From Modestobacter sp. (GTDB taxonomy: Bacteria > Actinomycetota > Actinomycetes > Mycobacteriales > Geodermatophilaceae), in assembly GCA_025963425.1 (NCBI GenBank), contig JAOPUQ010000322.1, forward strand, positions 1-7,307: DNA of 7,307 nt, given 5' to 3'. The notes under the pieces are model-generated. The model made no database searches and was not told the DNA's origin. It worked only from the letters and a program-made list of their open reading frames with translations. This document shows, one piece after another, positions 1-5,243 of this stretch; within the stretch, counting starts at the first letter, position 1; every line of letters starts with the position of its first letter. Both the position numbers and the translations under genes were made by a program.

Positions 1-86
1 TCGCGCGCCAGCAGGTCACGATACCAGCCGGCGGACCTGCTCCCCGCCGGCCCGGGGCGCACCCCGGGGCAGGGGGCGCCGTGCGG
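1..86. other. Left-edge non-coding stretch downstream of the carbonic anhydrase gene
   Basis: This is the sequence between the window edge and the carbonic anhydrase stop codon. All reading frames crossing it give Arg/Pro/Gly-rich translations without recognisable motifs, so I call no gene. It holds a GC-rich inverted repeat (51-68), listed separately. Confidence 0.5.
51..68 (-). terminator. Possible terminator hairpin after the carbonic anhydrase gene
   Basis: A 7-bp perfect stem (51-57 with 62-68) and a 4-base loop start 18 bases after the carbonic anhydrase stop codon in its direction of transcription. Flanking C-rich (42-45) and G-rich (72-76) runs could lengthen the stem imperfectly. 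There is no T tract, which is common for actinobacterial terminators but also makes the call weak. In DNA this GC-rich such a repeat can arise by chance. Confidence 0.35.
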
Positions 87-572
87 TCAGACGACCTCGC
101 GGAGCAGCCCGCTGGCCACCTCGTAGACGGTGCCGCGCACCTCGGCCGACAGCAGGTAGGGCGCCGCCGCGATGATCCGCATCGACTCCCGGACGTCGGC
201 GTCGACGTCGGCGAAGGCGCGGGCCGGCCACGGCGGACGGTGCCCGGTGCGGCTCTCGACCAGGTCGGCGAACTCCGCGTCGGAGGCCTTCTGCAGGCCG
301 CAGTCGGTGTGGTGGACCAGCACGACCGCGCGGGTGCCCAGCAGGTGCTGGGAGACCGCCAGCGAGCGCAGGGTGTCGTCGGTGACGACCCCACCGGCAT
401 TGCGGATGACGTGGGCCTCGCCCACGCCCAGGCCCAGCATCCCGAACAGCGGCATCCGGGAGTCCATGCAGGCCACCACGGCGACGCCGCGCGCCGGGGC
501 CACCGGCAGGTCGCCGGGGAACTGCGCCATCCACTCCCGGTTGGCCGCCAACATCCTGTCGATCTCGGTCAC
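87..572 (-). CDS. Beta-class carbonic anhydrase (161 aa)
   Basis: Cytoplasmic zinc enzyme that interconverts CO2 and bicarbonate, supplying bicarbonate to carboxylases and buffering pH. The zinc-site motifs are visible: ACMDSR with Cys35, Asp37 and Arg39, and HHTDCG with His88 and Cys91. The stretch EAHVIRNAGGVVTDDTLRSL (52-71) is typical of the family. Length and ligand spacing closely match what I recall of the short mycobacterial enzyme Rv1284, a one-domain beta-CA of about 163 aa. I chose the GTG at 572 because GGAGGA (580-585) sits 7 bases upstream and the protein then begins at the family's usual point. An in-frame GTG at 602 would add ten residues with no comparable ribosome site. The gene diverges from moeA and has no obvious functional link to the Moco genes. 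The family is certain; the physiological role here is inferred. Confidence 0.95.
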   Translation of the reverse strand: MTEIDRMLAANREWMAQFPGDLPVAPARGVAVVACMDSRMPLFGMLGLGVGEAHVIRNAGGVVTDDTLRSLAVSQHLLGTRAVVLVHHTDCGLQKASDAEFADLVESRTGHRPPWPARAFADVDADVRESMRIIAAAPYLLSAEVRGTVYEVASGLLREVV

Positions 573-579
573 CCGTAGG

Positions 580-585
580 TCCTCC
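580..585 (-). promoter_or_regulatory. Strong ribosome binding site for the carbonic anhydrase gene
   Basis: GGAGGA on the minus strand, 7 bases before the GTG at 572. It decides the start against the upstream in-frame GTG at 602, because it would lie inside the coding region if 602 were used. Confidence 0.75.
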
Positions 586-605
586 GCTCTGCTCGGGAAC
601 ACCCG

Positions 606-611
606 ACGTTA
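606..611 (-). promoter_or_regulatory. Candidate -10 box for the carbonic anhydrase gene
   Basis: TAACGT on the minus strand fits the actinobacterial TANNNT -10 pattern and would give a leader of roughly 27 bases containing the GGAGGA ribosome site. I found no convincing -35 hexamer at 16-18 bp upstream, so this rests on the -10 alone. Confidence 0.3.
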
Positions 612-666
612 GCGGCAGGTGACCACCGACGGCCCACGGGCCTGCCTCGGGCGGGCGTGTGGCGCG

Positions 667-690
667 GGTCCGGCCCGTACCCGCCGGACC
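667..690. repeat. Perfect 8-bp inverted repeat upstream of moeA
   Basis: GGTCCGGC (667-674) is repeated in inverse at 683-690 with an 8-base spacer, ending 32 bases before the moeA GTG. It could be a dimeric regulator's operator for the moeA operon or a hairpin in its 5' leader. No clear -10/-35 pair for moeA can be seen in 603-722, so its position relative to the transcription start is unknown. Confidence 0.4.
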
Positions 691-722
691 TCCCCGGGAA
701 CCGGATCGGCCAGGATGAGCGG

Positions 723-1928
723 GTGCGCACCGTCGAGGAACACCAGGCGGTGGTCGCCGGTCTGCTGCGGCCCCTGCCGGTCGAAGAGGTTCCGGTCACC
801 GCCGCGGCCGGCCGAGTGCTGGCCCGCGACGTGCTGGCGCTGGTCGCCCTGCCCGGTTTCGACAACTCCGCGATGGACGGTTACGCCGCCCGCGCCGCCG
901 AGGTCGGGACGGCGAGCGAGCAGGCCCCGGTCCGCCTGCCGGTGGCCGCCGACATCCCCGCGGGGCGCACCGACGTCCCTGTGCTGGAGCCGGGCACGGT
1001 GCACCGGATCATGACCGGCGCCCCGGTGCCGGTGGGCGCCGACGTGATCGTCCCGGTCGAGGGCACCGACGGCGCCACCGACGTCGTCACCATCACCGGT
1101 GCCCCGGCGGTCGGCACCCACCTGCGGCACGCCGGGGAGGACATCGCGGCCGGCGCCGTCGCCCTGCCCGCCGGCACGGCACTGGGCCCCGCCCAGCTCG
1201 GCCTGGCCGCAGCCGTCGGCCACGCCACGGTGCCGGTCCGGCGCCGCCCCCGGGTGCTCGTGCTGTCGACCGGCAGCGAGCTGGTCGAACCCGGCCGGCC
1301 CCTGGCCCCCGGCCAGATCTACGAGTCGAACTCGGTGCTGCTGGCCGCCGCGGTGGCCGATGCCGGCGGCGAGCCGCGCACCCTGCACTTCGTCCCCGAC
1401 GACGTCGACCAGTTCCTCGCCACGGTCCGCGCCGAGCTGGCCACCGCCGACCTGCTGATCACCAGCGGCGGGGTGAGCGCCGGCGCCTACGAGGTCGTCA
1501 AGGACGCCTTCGGCGCGCTGGGCACGGTCGAGTTCGTCAAGGTCGCCATGCAGCCCGGCGGTCCGCAGGGCGCCGGCACGGTGGACGACGTCCCGGTCGT
1601 GACGCTGCCGGGCAACCCGGTCAGCTCGTTCGTGTCCTTCGAGGTGTTCGTGCGCCCGGCGTTGCGGCGGGCCCTCGGCCACGCCGCCCCCGACCGGTTG
1701 CGGACCTCCGCCCGGCTGAGCGAGGCCCTGCGCTCCCCCGCCGGTCGCCAGCAGTTCCTCCGCGGCCGCTTCGACGGCGGCGTGGTCGCCCAGGTCGGCG
1801 GCCCCGGCTCGCACCTGGTCGCGCACCTCGCGCGGGCCAACTGCCTGGTCGTCGTCCCCGAGGACGTCACCGAGCTGCCCGCCGGGGCCGAGGTCGTCGT
1901 CGTCCTGATCGAAGGAGCACTCCAGTGA
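723..1928 (+). CDS. moeA: Molybdopterin molybdotransferase MoeA (401 aa)
   Basis: MoeA inserts molybdate into adenylylated molybdopterin, releasing AMP and giving Moco, in the cytoplasm. Family motifs appear in order: FDNSAMDGYA (46-55), GAPVPVGAD with IVPVE shortly after, STGSELVEPG followed by YESNS, TSGGVSAGAYEVVKD (247-261), QPGGPQGAG (277-285) and LPGNPVSSF (from 295), then the C-terminal beta-barrel region. About 400 residues is the normal size. The GTG at 723 has AGGA 7 bases upstream and gives the usual N-terminus; the in-frame start at 657 would add 22 Pro/Gly-rich residues. An ATG at 715 is out of frame. The stop overlaps the start of moaC (GTGA), so the two are translationally coupled. 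The QPGGPQ segment lacks the lysines I recall in E. coli MoeA (KPGKP); actinobacterial homologues often differ here too. Several MoeA paralogues can occur per genome, so exact paralogue identity is unsettled. Confidence 0.96.
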   Translation: MRTVEEHQAVVAGLLRPLPVEEVPVTAAAGRVLARDVLALVALPGFDNSAMDGYAARAAEVGTASEQAPVRLPVAADIPAGRTDVPVLEPGTVHRIMTGAPVPVGADVIVPVEGTDGATDVVTITGAPAVGTHLRHAGEDIAAGAVALPAGTALGPAQLGLAAAVGHATVPVRRRPRVLVLSTGSELVEPGRPLAPGQIYESNSVLLAAAVADAGGEPRTLHFVPDDVDQFLATVRAELATADLLITSGGVSAGAYEVVKDAFGALGTVEFVKVAMQPGGPQGAGTVDDVPVVTLPGNPVSSFVSFEVFVRPALRRALGHAAPDRLRTSARLSEALRSPAGRQQFLRGRFDGGVVAQVGGPGSHLVAHLARANCLVVVPEDVTELPAGAEVVVVLIEGALQ

Positions 1929-2401
1929 CCCAGGAACCCCGCCTCACCCACGTCGACGAGACCGGTGCCGCCCGGATGGTCGACGTCACCGACAAGCCGG
2001 TCACCGCCCGGGTGGCCACGGCCGCCGGGCGGGTGCTGGTCAGCCCGGAGGTCGTGGCCCTGCTGCGCGGGGCCGGTGTGCCCAAGGGCGACGCGGTGGC
2101 CGTCGCCCGGATCGCCGGCATCGCCGGGGCCAAGCGGACGCCGGACCTCATCCCCCTGTGCCACCCCATCGCGCTGCACGGCGTCACCGTCGACGTCGAG
2201 GTGACCGACGACGCGGTCGAGCTCACCGCCACCGCCCGGACCGCCGACCGCACCGGGGTCGAGATGGAGGCGCTGACCTCGGTCGCCGTCGCCGGGCTCA
2301 CCGTGATCGACATGGTCAAGGCCGTCGACCCGCGGGCGACGATCACCGACGTCCGGCTGCTGACCAAGTCCGGCGGCAAGAGCGGCGACTGGGTCCGATG
2401 A
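1925..2401 (+). CDS. moaC: Cyclic pyranopterin monophosphate synthase MoaC (158 aa)
   Basis: MoaC converts the 3',8-cyclo-dihydro-GTP made by MoaA into cyclic pyranopterin monophosphate, the first stable Moco precursor. The sequence is a full-length, textbook MoaC: RMVDV (17-21), Lys54 in GVPKGDAV, LIPLCHPI (75-82) with the Cys-His pair, GVEMEALT (111-118), DMVKAVD (129-135) and the C-terminal GGKSG (150-154) lysine. These correspond to the active-site positions known from the E. coli enzyme. The start GTG overlaps the moeA stop and has AAGGAG (1912-1917) 7 bases upstream; the stop overlaps the ATG of the next gene (ATGA). It is the middle gene of a three-gene Moco operon. Its partner moaA is not in the window. 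I see nothing missing or unusual in the protein. Confidence 0.98.
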   Translation: MTQEPRLTHVDETGAARMVDVTDKPVTARVATAAGRVLVSPEVVALLRGAGVPKGDAVAVARIAGIAGAKRTPDLIPLCHPIALHGVTVDVEVTDDAVELTATARTADRTGVEMEALTSVAVAGLTVIDMVKAVDPRATITDVRLLTKSGGKSGDWVR

Positions 2402-2922
2402 CGGGGCTGCCGGACGGCGCCCGCGCCGTCGTCGTCACCGCCTCCAACCGGGCCTCCGCCGGGGTCTACGAGGACACCAGCGGCCGGCTGCTCGCCGACG
2501 GACTGCGGGAGCTCGGCTTCGCCGTCGAGGGTCCGCACGTGCTCCCTGACGACCTCGAGGCCCTCGCCCAGGCGCTGCGCACGGCGGTCGCCGACGGCGC
2601 CGACCTGGTGCTCACCACCGGCGGCACCGGGCTCACGCCCACCGACGTCACCCCCGAGGCCACCCGGGCGGTGCTGGAGCGCGAGGCACCGGGCATCGCC
2701 GAGGCGGTCCGCCGGTACGGCGCGGAGCACGTGCCCACCTCGGTTCTCTCCCGGGGGCTGGCCGGCACCGCCGGCCGGACGCTGATCGTGAACCTCCCCG
2801 GCTCCTCCGGCGGGGTGCGCGACGGGCTGGCCGTGCTGGGGCCACTGCTCCCCCACGTGGTCAGCCAACTCCGCGGTGGCGATCATGACACTGCGGTGCC
2901 ACCCCGACGCGACCACGGCTGA
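2398..2922 (+). CDS. MoaB/Mog family molybdopterin adenylyltransferase (174 aa)
   Basis: This family activates molybdopterin with ATP, giving adenylylated molybdopterin as the substrate for MoeA. Visible features are the first strand with VVVTASNRASAG (11-22), TTGGTGLTPTDVTPEAT (73-89), which is the ligand-binding loop with the conserved Asp83, and NLPGSSGG (132-139), the family's second signature. Length is typical of single-domain Mog/MoaB proteins. The ATG overlaps the moaC stop in ATGA and has no strong ribosome site of its own, so translation probably depends on coupling to moaC. The last dozen residues (GGDHDTAVPPRRDHG) are polar and probably disordered. MoaB and MogA names are used interchangeably for actinobacterial members, so I give no symbol; adenylyl transfer is inferred from family and from MoeA being in the same operon. 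Confidence 0.94.
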   Translation: MTGLPDGARAVVVTASNRASAGVYEDTSGRLLADGLRELGFAVEGPHVLPDDLEALAQALRTAVADGADLVLTTGGTGLTPTDVTPEATRAVLEREAPGIAEAVRRYGAEHVPTSVLSRGLAGTAGRTLIVNLPGSSGGVRDGLAVLGPLLPHVVSQLRGGDHDTAVPPRRDHG

Positions 2923-2941
2923 CGGGACAGGGACCACCCGA

Positions 2942-2971
2942 CCACCGGTGCCGACACAGTCGGCTCCGTGG
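2942..2971 (+). terminator. Terminator-like hairpin after the moeA-moaC-moaB operon
   Basis: A core stem GCCGAC/GTCGGC (2950-2955 with 2959-2964, loop ACA) extends outward by CGG/CCG and CCA/TGG, interrupted by one T-T mismatch and one bulged C, giving 12 pairs. It begins 19 bases after the moaB stop. There is no U tract. As it lies between convergent genes it may also act against readthrough from fdhD. Confidence 0.5.
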
Positions 2972-3021
2972 ACCCGGCGCGGGGCCGAAGGCTCCCGCCG
3001 GGGACGCGGGAAACGGCTCAC

Positions 3022-3045
3022 ATCAGGCCGGGTACGGCCCCTGAT
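3022..3045 (-). terminator. Terminator-like hairpin after fdhD
   Basis: ATCAGG (3022-3027) pairs with CCTGAT (3040-3045), and CCG (3028-3030) with CGG (3035-3037) inside, leaving a short bulge and a 4-base loop. It begins 27 bases past the fdhD stop codon in the fdhD direction and is followed on that strand by a short TTT-containing stretch. It is weaker than the hairpin at 2942-2971, and the two may together separate the convergent units. Confidence 0.35.
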
Positions 3046-3072
3046 CGCGGGGCGACGCGGAGCATCGAAGTG

Positions 3073-3900
3073 TTACGGCAACAACAACCTCTCGGGGCGC
3101 GTGTAGACGTTGCAGCCGTCGCCCCGCAGGAAGCCGATGAGGGTGATCCCGACCTCCTCGGCCAGCTCCACCGCCAGCGAGCTGGGCGCGGACACCGCCG
3201 CCAGCACCGGAACCCCGGCCATCGCCGCCTTCTGGGTCAGCTCGAACGACGAGCGGCCGCTGACCATCAGCACGTGACCGGCCAGCGGGACCCGGCCCTC
3301 CCGGATCGCGTTCCCGACGACCTTGTCGACCGCGTTGTGCCGGCCGACGTCCTCACGCAGGGCCACCAGCTCCCCCTCGGTGGTGAACAGGCCGGCCGCG
3401 TGCAGCCCCCCGGTGCGGTCGAAGACCTGCTGGGCCGCCCGCAGCCGGTCCGGCAGCGCCAGCAGGGTGGCCAGGGTCAGCCGGGTGCCGTCGGCGGCGA
3501 CGTCGAAGGCGGTCCTGGTGCGGATCGCGTCGATGCTCGCCTTGCCGCACACGCCGCAGGAGCTGGAGGTGTAGAAGTTCCGGTCCAGCGCGGTGTCCGG
3601 GGCCTCCACGCCTGGGGCGAGGTCGACGTCGACGACGTTGTAGGTGTTCCGGCCGGTGTCGTCGACGGAGTTGCAGTACCGCAGCCCGGCGATGTCGGCG
3701 GAGGTCCGGATGACGCCCTCGGTGGCCAGGAAGCCGTGCACGAGGTCGAAGTCGTCGCCGGGGGTGCGCATGGTCACCGCCAGCGGAGTGCCCGCCAGCC
3801 GGATCTCCAACGGCTCCTCGGCCGCCACGGTGTCCGGGCGGGTGCTGTGCACGGCCCCGCGGATGCGCAGTACGGGCGTTCGGCTGGTGACTCGTCCCAC
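3073..3900 (-). CDS. fdhD: Formate dehydrogenase accessory sulfurtransferase FdhD (275 aa)
   Basis: FdhD passes sulfur from a cysteine desulfurase to the molybdenum cofactor destined for formate dehydrogenase; without it the enzyme is inactive. Visible motifs are EEPLEIRLAGTPLAVTMRTP (28-47), DDFDLVHGFLATEGV (49-63), RYCNSV (74-79), SSSCGVCGK (112-120) with the sulfur-carrying pair Cys115 and Cys118, EDVGRHNAVDKV (Asp184 to Asn189 included), and SGRSSFELTQKA. About 275 residues is normal. The frame stays open far upstream, but the GTG at 3900 gives the family's usual N-terminus, and no other ATG/GTG/TTG occurs in frame before the mobA start on the other strand. No ribosome site precedes it; TACCGT ends 7 bases before the GTG, suggesting a leaderless transcript. 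It implies a Mo- or W-dependent formate dehydrogenase elsewhere in the genome. It is divergent from mobA and convergent with the Moco operon. Confidence 0.96.
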   Translation of the reverse strand: MGRVTSRTPVLRIRGAVHSTRPDTVAAEEPLEIRLAGTPLAVTMRTPGDDFDLVHGFLATEGVIRTSADIAGLRYCNSVDDTGRNTYNVVDVDLAPGVEAPDTALDRNFYTSSSCGVCGKASIDAIRTRTAFDVAADGTRLTLATLLALPDRLRAAQQVFDRTGGLHAAGLFTTEGELVALREDVGRHNAVDKVVGNAIREGRVPLAGHVLMVSGRSSFELTQKAAMAGVPVLAAVSAPSSLAVELAEEVGITLIGFLRGDGCNVYTRPERLLLP

Positions 3901-3907
3901 GGGGGCG

Positions 3908-3913
3908 ACGGTA
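3908..3913 (-). promoter_or_regulatory. Candidate -10 box of a leaderless fdhD promoter
   Basis: TACCGT on the minus strand fits TANNNT and ends exactly 7 bases before the fdhD GTG, with no Shine-Dalgarno between. That geometry is typical of actinobacterial leaderless genes. It is mirrored by an identical box on the mobA side. Confidence 0.5.
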
Positions 3914-3929
3914 CTGCGCGGTAGCGCCC

Positions 3930-3935
3930 TACCGT
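3930..3935 (+). promoter_or_regulatory. Candidate -10 box of a leaderless mobA promoter
   Basis: TACCGT ends 7 bases before the mobA ATG, and the intervening TCGCCCC contains no ribosome site. A transcript would therefore begin at or next to the ATG. The sequence and spacing match those on the fdhD side. Confidence 0.5.
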
Positions 3936-3942
3936 TCGCCCC

Positions 3943-4548
3943 ATGAACGCTCTCCCGTCCTTCGACGCCGTCGTGCTGGCCGGTGGGCGGGCGGTGCGCC
4001 TGGGCGGGCAGGCGAAACCGCAACTGGAGGTGGGCGGCCGGACGATGCTGGCCGCCGTACTGGCCGCCGTGAGCGACGCCGAGCGGCGGGTCGTGGTGGG
4101 GCCGCCCCAGCCGGTGCCCGACGACGTCGTCCTGGTGCGGGAGGAGCCGCCGGGCGGGGGTCCGGTCCCGGCGCTGCGGGCCGGGCTTGCCGCGGTCACC
4201 CAGGACGTCGTCGCCGTGCTGGCCGGGGACCTGCCCTTCCTGACCTCCGCGGTGGTCAGCGGCCTGCGCGAGCGGCTCACCGGCGACGGGGTGCTCGTGG
4301 TGGACGCGACCGGCCGGGACCAGCTGCTGCTCGGCCTCTGGCGCACCACGGCCTTGCGCGCCGCGGTGGCCGGCACCGGCGGCCCGACCTCGATGCGCGC
4401 CGTGCTGTCCCCGCTGGCCGTGCGGCGGTGGCGGCCGGACGCCCCCACCGGCGGCCCGGCCCCGTGGACCGACTGCGACACCCCGGCCGACCTGGCCCGT
4501 GCCCGTGCCCACCGCCCCGGCCGACTGCCGCCCGGCCCCCGCGGGTAG
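3943..4548 (+). CDS. MobA-like molybdenum cofactor nucleotidyltransferase (201 aa)
   Basis: Predicted to transfer a nucleotide from GTP (or CTP) to Moco, forming the dinucleotide cofactor used by DMSO-reductase-family enzymes such as formate dehydrogenase. The N-terminal nucleotide-binding signature is present (AVVLAGGRAVRLGGQAKPQL, residues 9-28, with Gly14, Gly15, Arg19, Gly21, Gly22, Lys25), followed by VLAGDLPFLT with the metal-binding Asp, and WTDCDTPADLARARA near the C-terminus. Length is normal. The position before Lys25, usually Asp in MobA, is Ala24 here. The final residues are Pro/Arg/Gly-rich. No ribosome site precedes the ATG; a TACCGT box 7 bases upstream suggests leaderless translation. 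fdhD lies divergently, and the SDR gene starts 10 bases after the stop, so those two are probably co-transcribed. MobA (GTP) is preferred over MocA (CTP) from the fdhD context, but the sequence does not settle it. Confidence 0.85.
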   Translation: MNALPSFDAVVLAGGRAVRLGGQAKPQLEVGGRTMLAAVLAAVSDAERRVVVGPPQPVPDDVVLVREEPPGGGPVPALRAGLAAVTQDVVAVLAGDLPFLTSAVVSGLRERLTGDGVLVVDATGRDQLLLGLWRTTALRAAVAGTGGPTSMRAVLSPLAVRRWRPDAPTGGPAPWTDCDTPADLARARAHRPGRLPPGPRG

Positions 4549-4558
4549 TGCGCAGGGC

Positions 4559-5224
4559 ATGCGCATCGTCATCGCAGGAGCCCACGGGCAGGTCGCCCGC
4601 CGCCTCGGCCGGCTGTTGAGCAGTCGCGGGGACACCGTGACGGGCATCATCCGCAACCCCGACCACCGGGCGGACCTGGAGTCCGACGGGGTCGAACCGG
4701 TGGTCCTGGACCTGGAGCAGGCCTCCGTCGAGGAGGTGGCGGCCGTGCTGACCGGCGCCGACGGCGTGGTCTTCGCCGCCGGCGGCGGCCCGAACAGCGG
4801 CATCGCGCGCAAGGACACCGTGGACCGGGCGGCGGCCGTGCTGCTGGCCGACGCCGCCGAGGCGGCCGGCGTCCGCAGGTACGCGTTGGTGTCGTCCATG
4901 GGCGTGGACGCCGTGGCCGATGGCGCGACGCCGGACGGCGTCGACGAGGTGTTCGTCGCCTATCTGCGGGCCAAGCTGGCCGCCGAGCAGAACGTGCTCC
5001 CCCGCCCCGGCCTGGACGTCACGATCGTGCGCCCCGGCGGGCTGACCGACGACCCCGGCACCGGGCGGGTCCACCTGGACCGGCACGTCCCGCGGGGCCA
5101 GGTCCCCCGGGACGACGTCGCCGCCGTGCTCGTGGCCCTGCTGGACGACCCCCGCAGCGGCGCGGTCGTGGAGCTCGTCGGCGGCGACACCCCGGTGACC
5201 GAGGCGGTCGCGGCCATCCCGTGA
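4559..5224 (+). CDS. NAD(P)-binding SDR-family protein (atypical, YwnB/SDR_a5-like), 221 aa
   Basis: A short Rossmann-fold protein predicted to bind NAD(P); substrate unknown. The protein begins MRIVIAGAHGQVARRL (1-16), a strand followed by a GxxGxxx dinucleotide loop. Later come VVFAAGGG, RYALVSSMG and the Tyr-Lys pair YLRAK (Tyr135, Lys139), then VTIVRPGGLTDDP. This order is that of extended or atypical SDRs that resemble epimerases and often act as NAD(P)H-binding oxidoreductases. The ATG at 4559 places the glycine motif at residue 7, as expected; an in-frame ATG at 4499 would overlap mobA by 50 bases and add a Pro/Ala-rich tail. Its start is 10 bases after the mobA stop with only a weak ribosome site (CAGGG), suggesting co-transcription. 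A role in Moco metabolism is not supported by the sequence and position alone is weak evidence. It converges on truA with 16 bases between stops. Confidence 0.85.
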   Translation: MRIVIAGAHGQVARRLGRLLSSRGDTVTGIIRNPDHRADLESDGVEPVVLDLEQASVEEVAAVLTGADGVVFAAGGGPNSGIARKDTVDRAAAVLLADAAEAAGVRRYALVSSMGVDAVADGATPDGVDEVFVAYLRAKLAAEQNVLPRPGLDVTIVRPGGLTDDPGTGRVHLDRHVPRGQVPRDDVAAVLVALLDDPRSGAVVELVGGDTPVTEAVAAIP

Positions 5225-5243
5225 GCGGGGTCGGGCCCGCTCA
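5222..5243. terminator. Bidirectional hairpin shared by the SDR gene and truA
   Basis: TGAGCGGG (5222-5229) and CCCGCTCA (5236-5243) form a perfect 8-bp stem around a 6-base loop. Its two outer triplets are the TGA stop codons of the two convergent genes, one on each strand. It can fold in either transcript. There is no T tract on either side, so termination efficiency is uncertain. Confidence 0.5.

Larger units (their letters stand above)
3902..3942. repeat. Dyad-symmetric fdhD/mobA intergenic region, possible operator
   Basis: The left arm GGGGCGACGGTA (3902-3913) and right arm TACCGTTCGCCCC (3930-3942) are inverted copies differing by one extra base. Inside lies a second perfect inverted repeat, CGGTAG/CTACCG (3919-3924 with 3929-3934). 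CGGTA therefore occurs at 3909 and 3919, exactly 10 bp apart in the same orientation, and once inverted at 3930-3934. If both genes are leaderless this repeat is not transcribed in full and would act as DNA, for example as a shared operator. Chance similarity between two GC-rich promoters is the alternative. Confidence 0.45.

Noticed and set aside
715..717. ATG just upstream of the moeA GTG, tempting as the start
   Set aside because: It is out of frame with MoeA and lies within the ribosome-site region of the GTG at 723.
603..722. Molybdenum cofactor riboswitch in the moeA leader
   Set aside because: The region is short and shows only a simple 8-bp inverted repeat, not the multi-helix Moco element I would expect.
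609..1826. Long minus-strand open frame (about 405 codons) opposite moeA
   Set aside because: It is antisense to the clear MoeA coding region and translates to a Gly/Ala/Arg/His/Asp-rich sequence without motifs. Such mirror frames are expected at this GC content.
1867..3021. Minus-strand open frame of about 384 codons opposite moaC and moaB
   Set aside because: It is antisense to two well-supported genes and is a Ser/Ala/Thr/Arg-rich shadow translation without recognisable domains.
2876..3106. Possible small plus-strand gene overlapping the end of moaB (76 codons)
   Set aside because: Its translation has no family resemblance, it would cross both terminator-like hairpins, and the starting GTG lies inside moaB without a good ribosome site.
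2968..3924. Plus-strand open frame of about 318 codons opposite fdhD
   Set aside because: It is antisense to a convincing FdhD, with a Gln/Gly/Val/Asp-rich shadow composition.
3901..4899. Upstream extension of the fdhD frame to about 608 codons
   Set aside because: It runs antisense through mobA and into the SDR gene with low-complexity composition. FdhD is normally about 275 residues and the conserved part begins at the GTG at 3900.
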